A model generated the notes under the pieces. That model saw only the letters and a list, made by a program, of their open reading frames with translations, was not told where the DNA came from and searched no databases. Below, in pieces: positions 20,420-29,987 of a DNA stretch of 42,076 nt (its first letter is position 1; the number at the start of each line of letters is the position of its first letter). The DNA comes from a virus: IMG/VR virus record IMGVR_UViG_3300034190_002486, positions 1 through 42,076 of that record. One strand, given 5' to 3'. The translations under genes and the position numbers were made by a program.

Positions 20420-23176
20420 TTACTGCATTAAATTATCTTTCTGAAATACCTCTTCAGCGTAGTTAACTGCGGTGATGGAAATTTCCGCACCATTTAGCGA
20501 AACGCTTCGAACGGCGTAACTATCCGCATTCAAATCAGCATCACGCGCAACTCTAAAGTAACTGAAGTTCTCTTTTAGGTTGGTGTTGATGTAGAAGCTC
20601 GGAACAACATCTAACACCAATTCGTTAAGCGTCGCACCCTGAGTAACATCAAATGATTGTGTACCACCAAGCGGTGTTGACAACACCGCAACGTAATCAT
20701 TATGGTCCATCACGTTAACTTCTTGACTGGTGCGGATTCTTACACCACCGTCCCACGCTGATACGTAGCCATCCATAGACGTTCCAGAAATGTTGTTTAC
20801 AATGCCAATTCGTCGAGATGGAACAAGGTGTGTAGCCTCGATTCCTACGCCGCACTCGTAGCTGTAACGCTGATACTTGATGCGATACCACTCACGCCAC
20901 GCATGCATTTCTGCTTTTTTCTCGTTGCGGATGCCAACCAACTCTATGACTTTCGGGTTAGTACCTTGTGACGGAATAAAGATAGATTGCTGTGCGTCCA
21001 TCTTTTCAGGATTGCGCCATTTTATTTCCACACAGTCGTAATTCTTATCCTGCAAGTCGGTAAAGCTAACTTTCATCGACTGTTTGCCAATTGTCTTGTT
21101 TGCATGTGAGAAAATCATCGCGTCAAACTCTTGCAAGATGTCAGGGAAGAAACGAATATCACTACCCACCTGGTAAGCTTCACAAAACACAGACTTAGCA
21201 ACCTGGTTAATGAACTCCTCAAACGTTAAATCCTGCGAGTCAAATGTAAAGTCGAAGTAAGCGACCTCTTCACTGCCAAAGTACGCTACAAGCTCATCAC
21301 GGATGTCTCGTAGGTGCGAACGAAGCTTATCAGCCTGAGCCTGACTGCGACGGCCAAACCTTTCATTGATTGCCGCAAAGTAAACCGCATCATCAAAGTA
21401 ACGGCTTTTGAATCGACCTGAACCATCATTATATTGGCGCTCGGCCAACATGTTAATTCGTTGCGCTGTACCAACACTGAATGCTGACTGTTTACGTCTT
21501 GTTTGAACGGTTGTCTTATTGCCATACTCCGCGCCGCTTGGTTCGTTACGAATGAAATACAGCTCAGTCAGTTCGACAATATCAAACACAGCACCATTAA
21601 AATCAAAGTCTCGTGGCGTGTCGCGGTTAAACTCAACTTGGTAATTATCATATGGATGATTAACATAGAACGTATCGCCTGTCTGTTTGCGTCGGTTGCT
21701 TTGGTTTGAAGATACCGACCATGGTGAAGTAATGCCAATTCCAGTTGGTACGCCTGCATCATCCAACTCACGAACAGTAATTGAACCAGTTATGGTTAGG
21801 TCGGATGTTGCGTTCCCGCCTGCATCTTTGTAAATTCCATCACTCAATAGGTTGTACTGAATCGTACTAATGCCGCGCTGACCTGCGAATGGACCCAGTG
21901 TGCCAGCGTAAAGCTTTACAATCTTGCCATCTTCAGTAACCTCAGTTGCGTCAACAGAGTCATAAACTTCAACTCCAGGTTCTTTCATGTAATAACTATC
22001 ATTCACCGTCTCGGTAAAGTACGTGTCATATAAAGTATCGTACTCGTAAATAGTATTACTGATGGAGCGACCTTGCATTCTCTGCCATGCGTCATAAATA
22101 GCACCGCTAGAGTATGGAATTGTCACTTCAACATAATCAATACCGACGTCAGTCACCACGTACTCAATGGTTAGTCCGTTGTCGGTTGAGATATTTGTCT
22201 TCTCATTATTATTAATAACAACAGGTATCCAAACTGTAGGGTCGCCAGAGCCTGGAGGGTTCTCTTCGATGTACACAGTTTTAGATCCGATAACTCCAGT
22301 TCCAAACACATCAACCATTACAAGGTAATCGCCTATTGTGTAAACATCAGTAAGCGAGTACCCATCCGGTAGGTTGGTGGCGGTAACAAGACCAACCGTA
22401 CCATTTGCAGAAAGTGAGTACGCGGTATCAATGCTAAGGTCATTCGGCGGGTCAATCTCATCACGTACTGACTCATCGGACTGGAAAGCCGTTCTGATTG
22501 GTTCGTTAATCGACCCGCCAACCGTGAAGTAAGGTGTCGCGCCATTCATTGGCGTTTGATATGGTCGATAGGCATTTAGCGTCCAACCCGCCATTGCATC
22601 GCCCGGAGTATTGCCGTCGCGCACATCGCTAATTTCGTATTCACCCTCACCAATGCAGTAATAGCCGTATTCAACTTGTTCATTATTTTCAATAACAATG
22701 TATTCGTTAGCCATCTTTGCAGGGTACGATCGCAACTGACCGCAAATGTACTCGACACGTTGGCCTAGTCTCGCGTCATTGGTTGGTTTTTGGATTCGGT
22801 TGTTTGCAGACTCAGACGTTCGGTTAATGTTGTCCGGCGTCTTGATGTTCTTAGCTGCAACGAATGAGTAGATAGAAGCCGCAACAGAAACGGCAATTGC
22901 AGCCCACTGAATCCATACAGCAACAACGCCCTGCACACCCTCGCGAACGTAAACAGCGCAATCTTGCTGTCTATGCATCTGTTCAGTGTTTGCAATGATT
23001 TGGTGTTCTTCTGGGTCGCAGAATCCAGCCTTTACGGATTCAATGCCGGCCTCGCCAATGATAACGAGATTATTCCACATGTGAGATGGATAGAGACGCA
23101 AAGCGTCAATAGGCCGAGCAATGTCAACCCTTAGCTTTGGTTTGGATAGTGAATCTTCAATGATATAAGCAGCCAT
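20420..23176 (-). CDS. Tail tip / host-specificity protein, J-like
   Basis: A 918-residue tail protein. The N-terminus (1-80) carries short MoaD-like or adaptor sequence, then a hydrophobic segment (about 80-108, VQGVVAVWIQWAAIAVSVAASIYSF). A block LGQRVEYICGQLRSYPAKMANEYI follows (about 137-160), typical of central tail hub proteins of the lambda J type. The long remainder is beta-rich. It is the last gene of the tail operon after NlpC/P60-like and DUF1833 genes, the place of J in lambda. It probably forms the baseplate hub and contacts the host. An extended -10 (23206-23214) precedes it, with GAGGC as ribosome site. Confidence 0.78.
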   Translation of the reverse strand: MAAYIIEDSLSKPKLRVDIARPIDALRLYPSHMWNNLVIIGEAGIESVKAGFCDPEEHQIIANTEQMHRQQDCAVYVREGVQGVVAVWIQWAAIAVSVAASIYSFVAAKNIKTPDNINRTSESANNRIQKPTNDARLGQRVEYICGQLRSYPAKMANEYIVIENNEQVEYGYYCIGEGEYEISDVRDGNTPGDAMAGWTLNAYRPYQTPMNGATPYFTVGGSINEPIRTAFQSDESVRDEIDPPNDLSIDTAYSLSANGTVGLVTATNLPDGYSLTDVYTIGDYLVMVDVFGTGVIGSKTVYIEENPPGSGDPTVWIPVVINNNEKTNISTDNGLTIEYVVTDVGIDYVEVTIPYSSGAIYDAWQRMQGRSISNTIYEYDTLYDTYFTETVNDSYYMKEPGVEVYDSVDATEVTEDGKIVKLYAGTLGPFAGQRGISTIQYNLLSDGIYKDAGGNATSDLTITGSITVRELDDAGVPTGIGITSPWSVSSNQSNRRKQTGDTFYVNHPYDNYQVEFNRDTPRDFDFNGAVFDIVELTELYFIRNEPSGAEYGNKTTVQTRRKQSAFSVGTAQRINMLAERQYNDGSGRFKSRYFDDAVYFAAINERFGRRSQAQADKLRSHLRDIRDELVAYFGSEEVAYFDFTFDSQDLTFEEFINQVAKSVFCEAYQVGSDIRFFPDILQEFDAMIFSHANKTIGKQSMKVSFTDLQDKNYDCVEIKWRNPEKMDAQQSIFIPSQGTNPKVIELVGIRNEKKAEMHAWREWYRIKYQRYSYECGVGIEATHLVPSRRIGIVNNISGTSMDGYVSAWDGGVRIRTSQEVNVMDHNDYVAVLSTPLGGTQSFDVTQGATLNELVLDVVPSFYINTNLKENFSYFRVARDADLNADSYAVRSVSLNGAEISITAVNYAEEVFQKDNLMQ

Positions 23177-23203
23177 AATAAGCCTCGAATGGTTATTTGA
23201 CTG

Positions 23204-23578
23204 CTATTTTAACACCCAATGCGATATGTGATGCCACTCGCTTTTTACTGTCTCCCATCGTGATAATGAAACTTGTCCAAATGAATCTCGACCAAAGTTG
23301 TGCAATACATCATTACCAAGCTTTAGTGCTACGTGAGTAAGCCCGTGAGCGTCTTTAAGTATTAAAACGGTTAACTCCCTTGTAGGTTCCTTTAACCGTT
23401 TAAAATCACCCCTAGAGAGCTTTTTTAGTTGCCCCTCATTTTTACCAACACCAAAGATTGAGTTGGCATCATAACCAGTCAAGTCAGTAAAAGCCGCGCA
23501 CGCTAGGTGGCGGCAATTAAAGGACTCAAAGTTATAACGCTTGCCGATGTACTTACGGCAAACCTGAGTCCATTCCAT
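23204..23578 (-). CDS. NlpC/P60-like tail peptidase (lambda K-like)
   Basis: A 124-residue papain-fold protein. FESFNCRHLACAAF supplies the probable catalytic Cys22 and LTHVALKLGNDVLHNFG the His82/His93 region. Such tail-tip enzymes cleave peptidoglycan during DNA entry or help tail assembly. It lies between the DUF1833 gene and the J-like gene, matching lambda order L-K-J. It starts at 23578, sharing an end with the upstream gene. Confidence 0.75.
   Translation of the reverse strand: MEWTQVCRKYIGKRYNFESFNCRHLACAAFTDLTGYDANSIFGVGKNEGQLKKLSRGDFKRLKEPTRELTVLILKDAHGLTHVALKLGNDVLHNFGRDSFGQVSLSRWETVKSEWHHISHWVLK
23206..23214 (-). promoter_or_regulatory. Putative late extended -10 promoter (J-like gene)
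   Basis: TGTTAAAAT on the minus strand at the 3' end of the NlpC/P60 gene, ending 29 nt before ATG 23176. Confidence 0.5.
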
Positions 23579-24075
23579 TATATGAACGCCTCTAGCATTG
23601 GTACATCAGTCAGGTTGTAAGACTCGCCTGTTTGATTGTACTTGCTACGAGGTGGTACAGCTTCAAAGCCTGCAAACTGGCTGGACGCATCATGCACCAA
23701 CTCCATACCAAAGATACGCAATTGGTTATCTTCTAAAATGTAACTCGTATCGGTAGAGTTAAATTTCATACTTCGATAATCAATCCATTCCTGCTGCTCA
23801 AAGTCAGTATCATTAAACAGCTCAAGTGTTTCTTTGTTGTAACCTCCAAATTGACAATCAAAACCCGTATCTAGTGATGTTCCAATGTTCTTCTGTGTCT
23901 CTGAAAAAGGCGCAAACGGGTAAAAACCCGCAGCGCTTGATTCTGACACGGCCGTACCATTGGCATCATCTATCGCTATACGCAAAGGCTCAGCCCATGT
24001 TGGATGTGATAACTCCACACATCGCACCATTGGCTCAAGTTTCGGCTGCCTTGCCAGCCATTCTTCGTATGTCAT
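23578..24075 (-). CDS. DUF1833 tail protein (lambda L-like position)
   Basis: The start at 24075 (AAGGAT upstream) removes a spurious N-terminal extension. The VELSHPTWAEPLRIAIDDANGT segment (about 20-41), with a following FAPFSETQ region, is the DUF1833 pattern found in phage tail genes next to K/J-type genes. It is probably a baseplate component. 165 aa, normal length. Confidence 0.75.
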   Translation of the reverse strand: MTYEEWLARQPKLEPMVRCVELSHPTWAEPLRIAIDDANGTAVSESSAAGFYPFAPFSETQKNIGTSLDTGFDCQFGGYNKETLELFNDTDFEQQEWIDYRSMKFNSTDTSYILEDNQLRIFGMELVHDASSQFAGFEAVPPRSKYNQTGESYNLTDVPMLEAFI

Positions 24076-24160
24076 ATAAATCCTTGCAAAGTAAGATATT
24101 ATTAATTTTATAATATATAACACGGTGCAATTGTAAGGCGCGCTGTGTTAATGGTTAGAT

Positions 24161-26470
24161 TTAGTTTATTGTTAGCTCCTTTGTGGTAACTGTGTAAGTT
24201 ACTGGAGCCTCTACCAGTGGTAAATCCCATGCATCTATAGTTATAAACTCAATTGCACTGTAAACATCATCACCGTTTCCAGACACAAACGCATCATCAC
24301 CAGATGCGTTATCCAGGTCGAAACTAGCAAGGGCTCCCTCACTTGTTACAACTCTAACCCTTGTATCTATTGATGCCTCCCCCCTTACAAACATAGTTGC
24401 GCTATCGATATAAAAGTAAGTTAGGTAAGGTAAAGGAATTTTAGAATAAAGCTTGTCATCAGAAGCTGGCTTTATCTGAGAGAAAACAAAATCTCTAGTT
24501 CTGTAATTGGAGTCATGGAACTTAATTATAGACATAGGGAACGACATGTCTATATTGAACTTTCTGGTGATGTCGAAAGTGTTACAATTCGCGCCGTTTA
24601 ATTTCACGCCAACTATCATCTCTGAACCCGAAGGGTCTAAAACCGAAGTCCAGTTATTAGGAACCACTGTTGCTGGATCTCTAAGGTGCGTCATTGGTCC
24701 TATATCAATTCCATCGATGTAAGATCCCAACTTAATACCCCACGTGTCAAAAGCGTAATACCCGCCAATAGTGACACCCTTTAACCAGTTGAATTTAACA
24801 AGATCTTGATCTCGCACTGATAATGGCATTAAGGCTATTGCTGCCGCACCACGAAACTCAGTTAATGCAGCGTTAAAACCGCGCTCAGTATTAACTGAAT
24901 CAATTCTAGGGTTTGAGCAAGCAGCAACAACAAACCTAGCAACTCCGCGCTCAAATTCTAAATCTAAATTCTGGATGTGGAACGATGAAGAACCATAGAC
25001 ATAGCCTCGATACCTGTCTATTGAGTCGTACTCAGTACCACATGTCCCGATGTACTTATCAATCAGAGCGTCATTGTTGTTGTCGGTAAAAATATGACCG
25101 TCAGCACACTTTGAAGCCTCTAGGGTGCCCTTTACTCGGAGGAAATAGTTACTGATCCAATATCCTGCCGTCTGAAACCCCTCAACAGTCATATCCCCGC
25201 CGTCACCAAATCTGCGTCCGGTTCTAAGGCCATTCACTTGAATGCCAGTTGATTGAGTGTGAGCGCCAACTAGCTCGTCAGTACGAAGGTATAGTTTATC
25301 CCAACCAGAATTTCTATCTGGGCCGAAAACAGCAGAGCTATCGATGGTCGAAGGTGTGTAAGCCTGAACAGATCCGCTAGTGCTTCCTGTCACCGTTCCG
25401 GTTGTAGGCGCAACCTCTCCCTGACCGGAGGGTCTAAACCATTTAAAATAACAAACACCATTAGACTGGAATAAGACCTCACCGTAACCTTGTGATGGTG
25501 TAAACCTCAAAGCCTCACCAATTCTGAATTGTTGCGTGGTTTCAAAATAAGCAGGTCTTGAATCTGCTAACTCAGAACCAAAACGAACGACCGCAATGTC
25601 ATCAGGAACTCCGCCAACCATTGGCTTTTTATAGTAAAGATACGATCCAATACTGGTAACTAGCCTTGAGTTTTCAAGGTGAAACTCATCATCGAAATGA
25701 ACCTGAGTAGTAGCAGTGTTCGTTAGTTCGACGTTTATTATTTTATCGTTTGCATAATCACTTACCGGCTTTATTTTTTGAACTGTTGCGCCATTATCAA
25801 GCTTTATTCCTGCCTGCTGAATTCTTATCTGACTGTTTTCTATTTGAAGCTCAGCATACGAGCCATTGCCTAAATCTATGTCGATTGTTGGGTAAAGGGT
25901 TACACCTGCTTTAATTATGTATTTCGATTCGCCGCCATCGTTACCACTATAATAACCAAGCGTCGAAACGCTAGCGCCAATAGGAGCTTCGGTTGGGATT
26001 CCTGCAATTAAATTTGAGACAGATGCGAAAATTATGTCCGTGTACTTAGGTATCTCAGTAGGAATAGTAGACTCAACAATCGCTACCACTTGAGCTTCTG
26101 TGATTTCCTGATATGGCTGAACGTTCGCGTCGTCCGGCGCGACAGTAGGGTCTGAGCCTTGAGCCGTGTAAGGTAACTCAGTGGTGGTGCGTGGCTTGTA
26201 TGGAATTCCGTTATAAACAGCGTATTCGTTATATGAGTTAAACGTCGTAACACCTGAAGTCCAAGTGCCAATAGAAACACCTCCAGCACCCTGAATTGCT
26301 TCTAGATATTCTTGCTCTAGCGCAGGAAGAGTTTTACGCACCTGCCCAGTATAAGGAAGCGTAGACGTATCAATATCAGCACCCGACGGTGAACCGCCAA
26401 CTTTACCTGTGACAACTTCACCCAAATGGTTTATTTGTTCTTTCGTGTTACAAAAATTTATATCAGACAT
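24161..26470 (-). CDS. Tail spike / tail fibre protein
   Basis: The start at 26470 gives 769 residues. The N-terminal 150 residues are low-complexity head-binding sequence. The block ASVSNLIAGIPTEAPIGASVSTLGYYSGNDGGESKYII (about 155-192) is the common junction before a pectate-lyase-like beta-helix in phage tail spikes. The remainder is rich in Gly, Asn and short beta repeats. It likely binds or degrades surface polysaccharide. Position is odd: it sits between the M-like and L-like tail genes with its own terminator and extended -10, as if inserted as a module. Confidence 0.75.
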   Translation of the reverse strand: MSDINFCNTKEQINHLGEVVTGKVGGSPSGADIDTSTLPYTGQVRKTLPALEQEYLEAIQGAGGVSIGTWTSGVTTFNSYNEYAVYNGIPYKPRTTTELPYTAQGSDPTVAPDDANVQPYQEITEAQVVAIVESTIPTEIPKYTDIIFASVSNLIAGIPTEAPIGASVSTLGYYSGNDGGESKYIIKAGVTLYPTIDIDLGNGSYAELQIENSQIRIQQAGIKLDNGATVQKIKPVSDYANDKIINVELTNTATTQVHFDDEFHLENSRLVTSIGSYLYYKKPMVGGVPDDIAVVRFGSELADSRPAYFETTQQFRIGEALRFTPSQGYGEVLFQSNGVCYFKWFRPSGQGEVAPTTGTVTGSTSGSVQAYTPSTIDSSAVFGPDRNSGWDKLYLRTDELVGAHTQSTGIQVNGLRTGRRFGDGGDMTVEGFQTAGYWISNYFLRVKGTLEASKCADGHIFTDNNNDALIDKYIGTCGTEYDSIDRYRGYVYGSSSFHIQNLDLEFERGVARFVVAACSNPRIDSVNTERGFNAALTEFRGAAAIALMPLSVRDQDLVKFNWLKGVTIGGYYAFDTWGIKLGSYIDGIDIGPMTHLRDPATVVPNNWTSVLDPSGSEMIVGVKLNGANCNTFDITRKFNIDMSFPMSIIKFHDSNYRTRDFVFSQIKPASDDKLYSKIPLPYLTYFYIDSATMFVRGEASIDTRVRVVTSEGALASFDLDNASGDDAFVSGNGDDVYSAIEFITIDAWDLPLVEAPVTYTVTTKELTIN

Positions 26471-26500
26471 AAAAAAGCCCATCGTTTGTAGTGATGGGCT
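26471..26500 (-). terminator. Terminator directly before tail spike ATG
   Basis: AGCCCATC/GATGGGCT 8-bp stem, 9-nt loop, six U ending at the ATG. The only Shine-Dalgarno-like bases (GGG) lie in the 3' arm. Confidence 0.85.
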
Positions 26501-26501
26501 C

Positions 26502-26510
26502 ATTTTATCA
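26502..26510 (-). promoter_or_regulatory. Putative late extended -10 promoter (tail spike)
   Basis: TGATAAAAT on the minus strand, overlapping the stop of gene 26508-27053 and abutting the terminator hairpin. The -10 ends 31 nt before ATG 26470. Confidence 0.55.
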
Positions 26511-27053
26511 TGGATAGTAATTGATGGGGTTCATGTCAATTTCGGCCAATTGCTTGAACCCTTGCAGGTAAGGTTTGAACTCGTTAGCAGTGACACCGCA
26601 AGCAATAAATGCCTCGAACACTTCCTTTTTACACTCTGCATCATCACCAATAATCTCCGGCCTAACTTGAACAGCAAGCGTTAAAACCGCTGTCTTACCT
26701 TGATATGAGGTCTTTTTAAACTCTGGATTGGTGATTAAACAAAGGAAGTTACCAAACTGTCCACCTAACTCGCATTCAATAAAGCACGGCATCACACCGC
26801 TTTGAATGCCGCCGGTTGCTCCGTTGTAATCCATATCGTAAAAAGTCTGCCACGCAAACTGTTCATATTCGTTTTTCAATAGAATTTGAATTTGCGCAGT
26901 TTTCCATCCATTAAGGAATGAGGCTCGACTTCTACCTGGCGCGCCATTAAACTCAGTGAAAGTGAAATCATTGCTATTTGTGGTCGAGTAACCGGATGCT
27001 CTAACTTTAAAAGGCAATGCTGGATAGTCGTTATCTGTGTAATTTGTAATCAT
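26508..27053 (-). CDS. Minor tail protein (lambda M-like position)
   Basis: Start at 27053, overlapping the tape measure stop (TAATG). A 181-residue protein with an aromatic beta-rich N-terminal half (FTFTEFNGAPGRSRASFLNGWKTAQIQILLKNEYEQFAWQTFYDMDYNGATGG) typical of phage minor tail or distal tail proteins that follow tape measure genes. Identity with a named family is uncertain; context carries the call. Confidence 0.62.
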   Translation of the reverse strand: MITNYTDNDYPALPFKVRASGYSTTNSNDFTFTEFNGAPGRSRASFLNGWKTAQIQILLKNEYEQFAWQTFYDMDYNGATGGIQSGVMPCFIECELGGQFGNFLCLITNPEFKKTSYQGKTAVLTLAVQVRPEIIGDDAECKKEVFEAFIACGVTANEFKPYLQGFKQLAEIDMNPINYYP

Positions 27054-29110
27054 TAGCTGTAGTCCCATTGAGTTTTAGAGTTAACGCTCATCGCATTGCG
27101 ATATGGACTGGATGCGTTGTTAACTTCCCTGGCCATAATGCTTGGTGTCATCTCAATAATCATTTGACGAACGCCATTTTCATCAATTCCGCCATCAGTG
27201 ACAGATGCTGTTGACTCCTGACCATAGTTATTGATGCTAACTGCAACACCGCCACCTTGTCCAGATTGACCGCCTGAGCCGCTAGAAACTCGCGTCATCA
27301 TTCCGGCTTGTGAATCTATCAAGTAAGACTTACCACCGCTCTGATACATCTCTGGGTCGCCTGTGTGAGCACCACCGCCGACTTGATACGGTGTATCGCC
27401 CATCATGTAGCCGCCGGTTTGTCGTGATGGTTCAGAAATACTGTTGAACTGACTTAACAGGTTCGCACCCGCCGTAGCAACAAGCGCATAACTAGACATC
27501 TTTTGCACAACTGTAGCGTCGCCAGGTAGCGCGAGAGCCTGAGATGTAGCAAGGATAACGTTATTTGATGCTTGGAAGATTGCAGCACCTTGCACCAATG
27601 CGTTTAACTTAGCACTTCGACCTTCAGCAGCGTCGGCAAGTGAGTTCAAAGCATCTTGACCAGTGGAAAATGCTGCTAGCCGTTCATCTTGGGCCTTCTT
27701 GTCTTTGTCTAGGCTTTCTTTTCTGCGCTTGTCTTCTAACTTGGTGGACTCATCATCCCACTTAGCCCCGATATTATAAAGCGCCTCTTCGTATTGGTCT
27801 TTCTTGTCTTTGTTGAGTTCGTACCATTCCTCAAGCTGCGTTAATTGCGTATCACGCCATAGGTCAAGGTTTTGCTGCTCTGTGTTATTGAACTCTTCAG
27901 TCTGAGCAATCCATTGGTTCAGGTAATCTGAGCGGCGTTTTAGTTTATCTTCGTTTGCCTTATCTTCGTCTGGGTTGATTGAGCTCAATCCTGTTGATGA
28001 TGAACCTCCAGTATTAATACCAACACTTCCAGTGATTGCACCGCTAGTTCTATTTCTAGTAGCTTCAAGCAGCTCAAGCTCTTTGCGTAACTTCTCCAAA
28101 TCCTTAGTCATCGCACCAGTATCACCAGTGTCCGTACTAAATGGATTAAGAGCATCAAAAACACTTACTCCGCCGAACTCTTTTGCATTCTTGATTCGCT
28201 CAAATATCGAAGCCTCAAGCTTTGCAATCTCTTCCTGTTTGTTTGCAATCTTAGCGTCAACACCTAATTCAAATGTTTGCGATAGGCTTTGAAGTAAGAC
28301 ACCACTTAACTCAACAAGTTCTTTCATTGCTGGGGCTAAATCAGCAGCAATAGACTGGCCAAACACAGAAACCTGCCTGTCTAGTAACTCAAATTGACGG
28401 TTAAACTCGTTAGCATTGTCTACCTGGTCTTGACTGATAATCAGACCCATGTCACGAGCTTCGGCTGCTAGTTCGTTTAGCGCTCGACCGTTATCTTCTA
28501 GCAGGGGCTGAAGTAACACAGCGTCATTAGCAATAGCCTCAAGCACAAACGTAGCCTCTTGACCGTTAGCGCCTAAGTCTTCAAGCCCTTTATTAACAGC
28601 AACCAAAACCTCAGTGCTAGACATTTCCTTTAACTGGTCAATTGTCACACCCATAGGTTCGAGAACTTTCTCGAACACGTCGGCAAACTCACCGCCACCA
28701 GTGGCAACAAAATCACCTACCTTGTCGTTAACATCTTTAAGGATGTCACCAAACTTCTCTTGGGAAACACTGACACTATTGGCTGCATATGCGTAAGCTT
28801 GAAATGCTTGCGCGTTAATTCCTGCCATACGTGCGGATTTTTCCATTTCCTTTATAGCAAGGGTATTCTGGCGAGTGAACCCAACCAAAGCAGTAGCACC
28901 CGCAACCACAGCAGTGCCGACAGCAGTAATGCCAATGGCGGCACTTTTAGCAATTGGAATCATATTGGAAAGTGATTTATTAGCTTTCTTATTGCTATCA
29001 GAAAACACTTCCGCATTAACACCAGCCTCTTTAAGCGCCTTGTTAATTGCGTTTATTTCTTTTTGAGCTCCAGCCTTATCGACACGAACCTTTATTACTT
29101 TTTCAGCCAT
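27053..29110 (-). CDS. Tail tape measure protein
   Basis: 685 residues, the long helical protein setting tail length. Features: N-terminal coiled region (KAGAQKEINAINKALKEAG), hydrophobic stretch about 52-78 (PIAKSAAIGITAVGTAVVAGATALVGF), long coiled coils, and a Gly/Ser-rich C-terminal part (GGYMMGDTPYQVGGGAHTGDPE, then SGSGGQSGQGGG) usual in lambda H-type proteins. At this size a tail of roughly 100 nm would be expected by the usual ruler relation (inference). A terminator and an extended -10 precede it, with GTAGGTG as ribosome site. Confidence 0.88.
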   Translation of the reverse strand: MAEKVIKVRVDKAGAQKEINAINKALKEAGVNAEVFSDSNKKANKSLSNMIPIAKSAAIGITAVGTAVVAGATALVGFTRQNTLAIKEMEKSARMAGINAQAFQAYAYAANSVSVSQEKFGDILKDVNDKVGDFVATGGGEFADVFEKVLEPMGVTIDQLKEMSSTEVLVAVNKGLEDLGANGQEATFVLEAIANDAVLLQPLLEDNGRALNELAAEARDMGLIISQDQVDNANEFNRQFELLDRQVSVFGQSIAADLAPAMKELVELSGVLLQSLSQTFELGVDAKIANKQEEIAKLEASIFERIKNAKEFGGVSVFDALNPFSTDTGDTGAMTKDLEKLRKELELLEATRNRTSGAITGSVGINTGGSSSTGLSSINPDEDKANEDKLKRRSDYLNQWIAQTEEFNNTEQQNLDLWRDTQLTQLEEWYELNKDKKDQYEEALYNIGAKWDDESTKLEDKRRKESLDKDKKAQDERLAAFSTGQDALNSLADAAEGRSAKLNALVQGAAIFQASNNVILATSQALALPGDATVVQKMSSYALVATAGANLLSQFNSISEPSRQTGGYMMGDTPYQVGGGAHTGDPEMYQSGGKSYLIDSQAGMMTRVSSGSGGQSGQGGGVAVSINNYGQESTASVTDGGIDENGVRQMIIEMTPSIMAREVNNASSPYRNAMSVNSKTQWDYS

Positions 29111-29124
29111 TTTCTTTCACCTAC

Positions 29125-29146
29125 AAAAAAGCCCCATTAAGGGGCT
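29125..29146 (-). terminator. Terminator before tape measure gene
   Basis: AGCCCC/GGGGCT 6-bp GC-rich stem, 5-nt loop, six U on the minus strand. Confidence 0.85.
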
Positions 29147-29155
29147 ATTTTATCA
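29147..29155 (-). promoter_or_regulatory. Putative late extended -10 promoter (tape measure)
   Basis: TGATAAAATAGCCC (minus), the same junction of extended -10 and terminator hairpin as before the tail spike gene. Confidence 0.55.
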
Positions 29156-29156
29156 G

Positions 29157-29483
29157 CTAGGCGTCTATTAGTTTTGATGCGTCATTTGCTATGGCTTCTA
29201 GTGTTGTAACTCTCATTTCCATTGATAGGTTTTCATTTTCAGATATAGACCTAATGAGAGAGTACCAATTGCAACTAAAAGACTCTATCTTTGCTTGAGC
29301 TGCACGCTCTATCGCCAATATAAATTCAAGTTTATACTTGTTAGCATTGTAACTGCAATCGGGCACTGGATGACCGGCATTCTTTGTTAGCCTAACATGC
29401 TCTATAAATGTTTGAATATCAATTGATATATCTATAACTTTTCCAGCATTTGGTCTCTCTAGGAGGCTGAGTATACTAGGCAT
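29157..29483 (-). CDS. Hypothetical protein in tail operon (108 aa)
   Basis: A soluble helical protein with a conserved-looking NAGHPVPDCSYNANKYKLEFILAIERAAQ core. No family recognised. It lies between the chaperone and tape measure genes and is followed by a terminator. GGAG ribosome site. It might be an inserted accessory gene rather than a tail component. Confidence 0.7.
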   Translation of the reverse strand: MPSILSLLERPNAGKVIDISIDIQTFIEHVRLTKNAGHPVPDCSYNANKYKLEFILAIERAAQAKIESFSCNWYSLIRSISENENLSMEMRVTTLEAIANDASKLIDA

Positions 29484-29494
29484 CCTTAAGCTCC

Positions 29495-29644
29495 TTATTT
29501 TTTACCCGCAATTGCAACGCAGATTAAACCTAGCAATGGGGAGATAATTAAACTCACCATAAACCAAATAAAACCGCTTCGATTGAATGCGCTTGCTAGC
29601 ATTGCCACAAACGCGCTAAATGTTAACCATAGTATTAAAATCAT
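29495..29644 (-). CDS. Small two-pass membrane protein (49 aa)
   Basis: ATG 29644 overlaps the stop of the GT frame (ATGA), with GAGGAA upstream. Two hydrophobic helices (ILILWLTFSAFVAMLASAF and FIWFMVSLIISPLLGLICVAIAG) with a short NRSG turn and a KK end. No family recognised. An inner-membrane protein in a tail operon suggests an accessory role such as superinfection exclusion, which is not shown. Confidence 0.68.
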   Translation of the reverse strand: MILILWLTFSAFVAMLASAFNRSGFIWFMVSLIISPLLGLICVAIAGKK

Positions 29645-29967
29645 TTCTTATTCCTCAGTTGCATTTTAAGTTTAATGTCAAGGTTATCAGCCACTCTGAG
29701 CACCTTGTTTAGTGATTTTTTGTCTACTGGCGGGTTATATATCTCGATGTAATTAGCAATTGCCTCTATGCCAATCTGAGAAACCGCGCCCATGTCGCTG
29801 TATTTTCTATCCGCTGCAAGCTCGCTCATTGCGTTTAATGCCTCTCTTGCTAGTCGGTTGGTGTAAATACACTTTTCAAGTTGTTCGAGCTTCATCTCTT
29901 CTTCAATTAGATCAATGAGGCGAACCCCACCAATCTCATCGAAGGCTGTTTCATTCAATCCGCCCAT
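29641..29967 (-). CDS. Tail chaperone T extension, expressed by -1 frameshift (GT)
   Basis: This frame (108 codons from its first ATG) has no ribosome site of its own. It lies in the -1 frame of the upstream chaperone gene. A -1 slip at A-AAA-AAG (29991-29997) reads past the G stop through eight extra codons (VIELRHSH) into this frame, giving a 265-residue G-T fusion spanning 30437-29641. In lambda-like phages G and GT bind the tape measure protein during tail assembly. Position just before the tape measure region fits. The T part is helical, with no known domain. Confidence 0.72.
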   Translation of the reverse strand: MGGLNETAFDEIGGVRLIDLIEEEMKLEQLEKCIYTNRLAREALNAMSELAADRKYSDMGAVSQIGIEAIANYIEIYNPPVDKKSLNKVLRVADNLDIKLKMQLRNKK

Positions 29968-29987
29968 ATGCGAATGACGAAGCTCAA

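Noticed and set aside
23228-23241. GTGATGCCACTCGC near the start of the J-like gene
   Set aside because: It has one mismatch, and its centre falls at -35.5 from the local extended -10, outside the geometry of the other sites. It lies within the NlpC/P60 coding sequence.
27975-29066. Plus-strand ORFs opposite the tape measure gene
   Set aside because: They mirror a clear 685-codon gene, lack ribosome sites and have low-complexity Ser/Leu/Pro content typical of antisense shadows.
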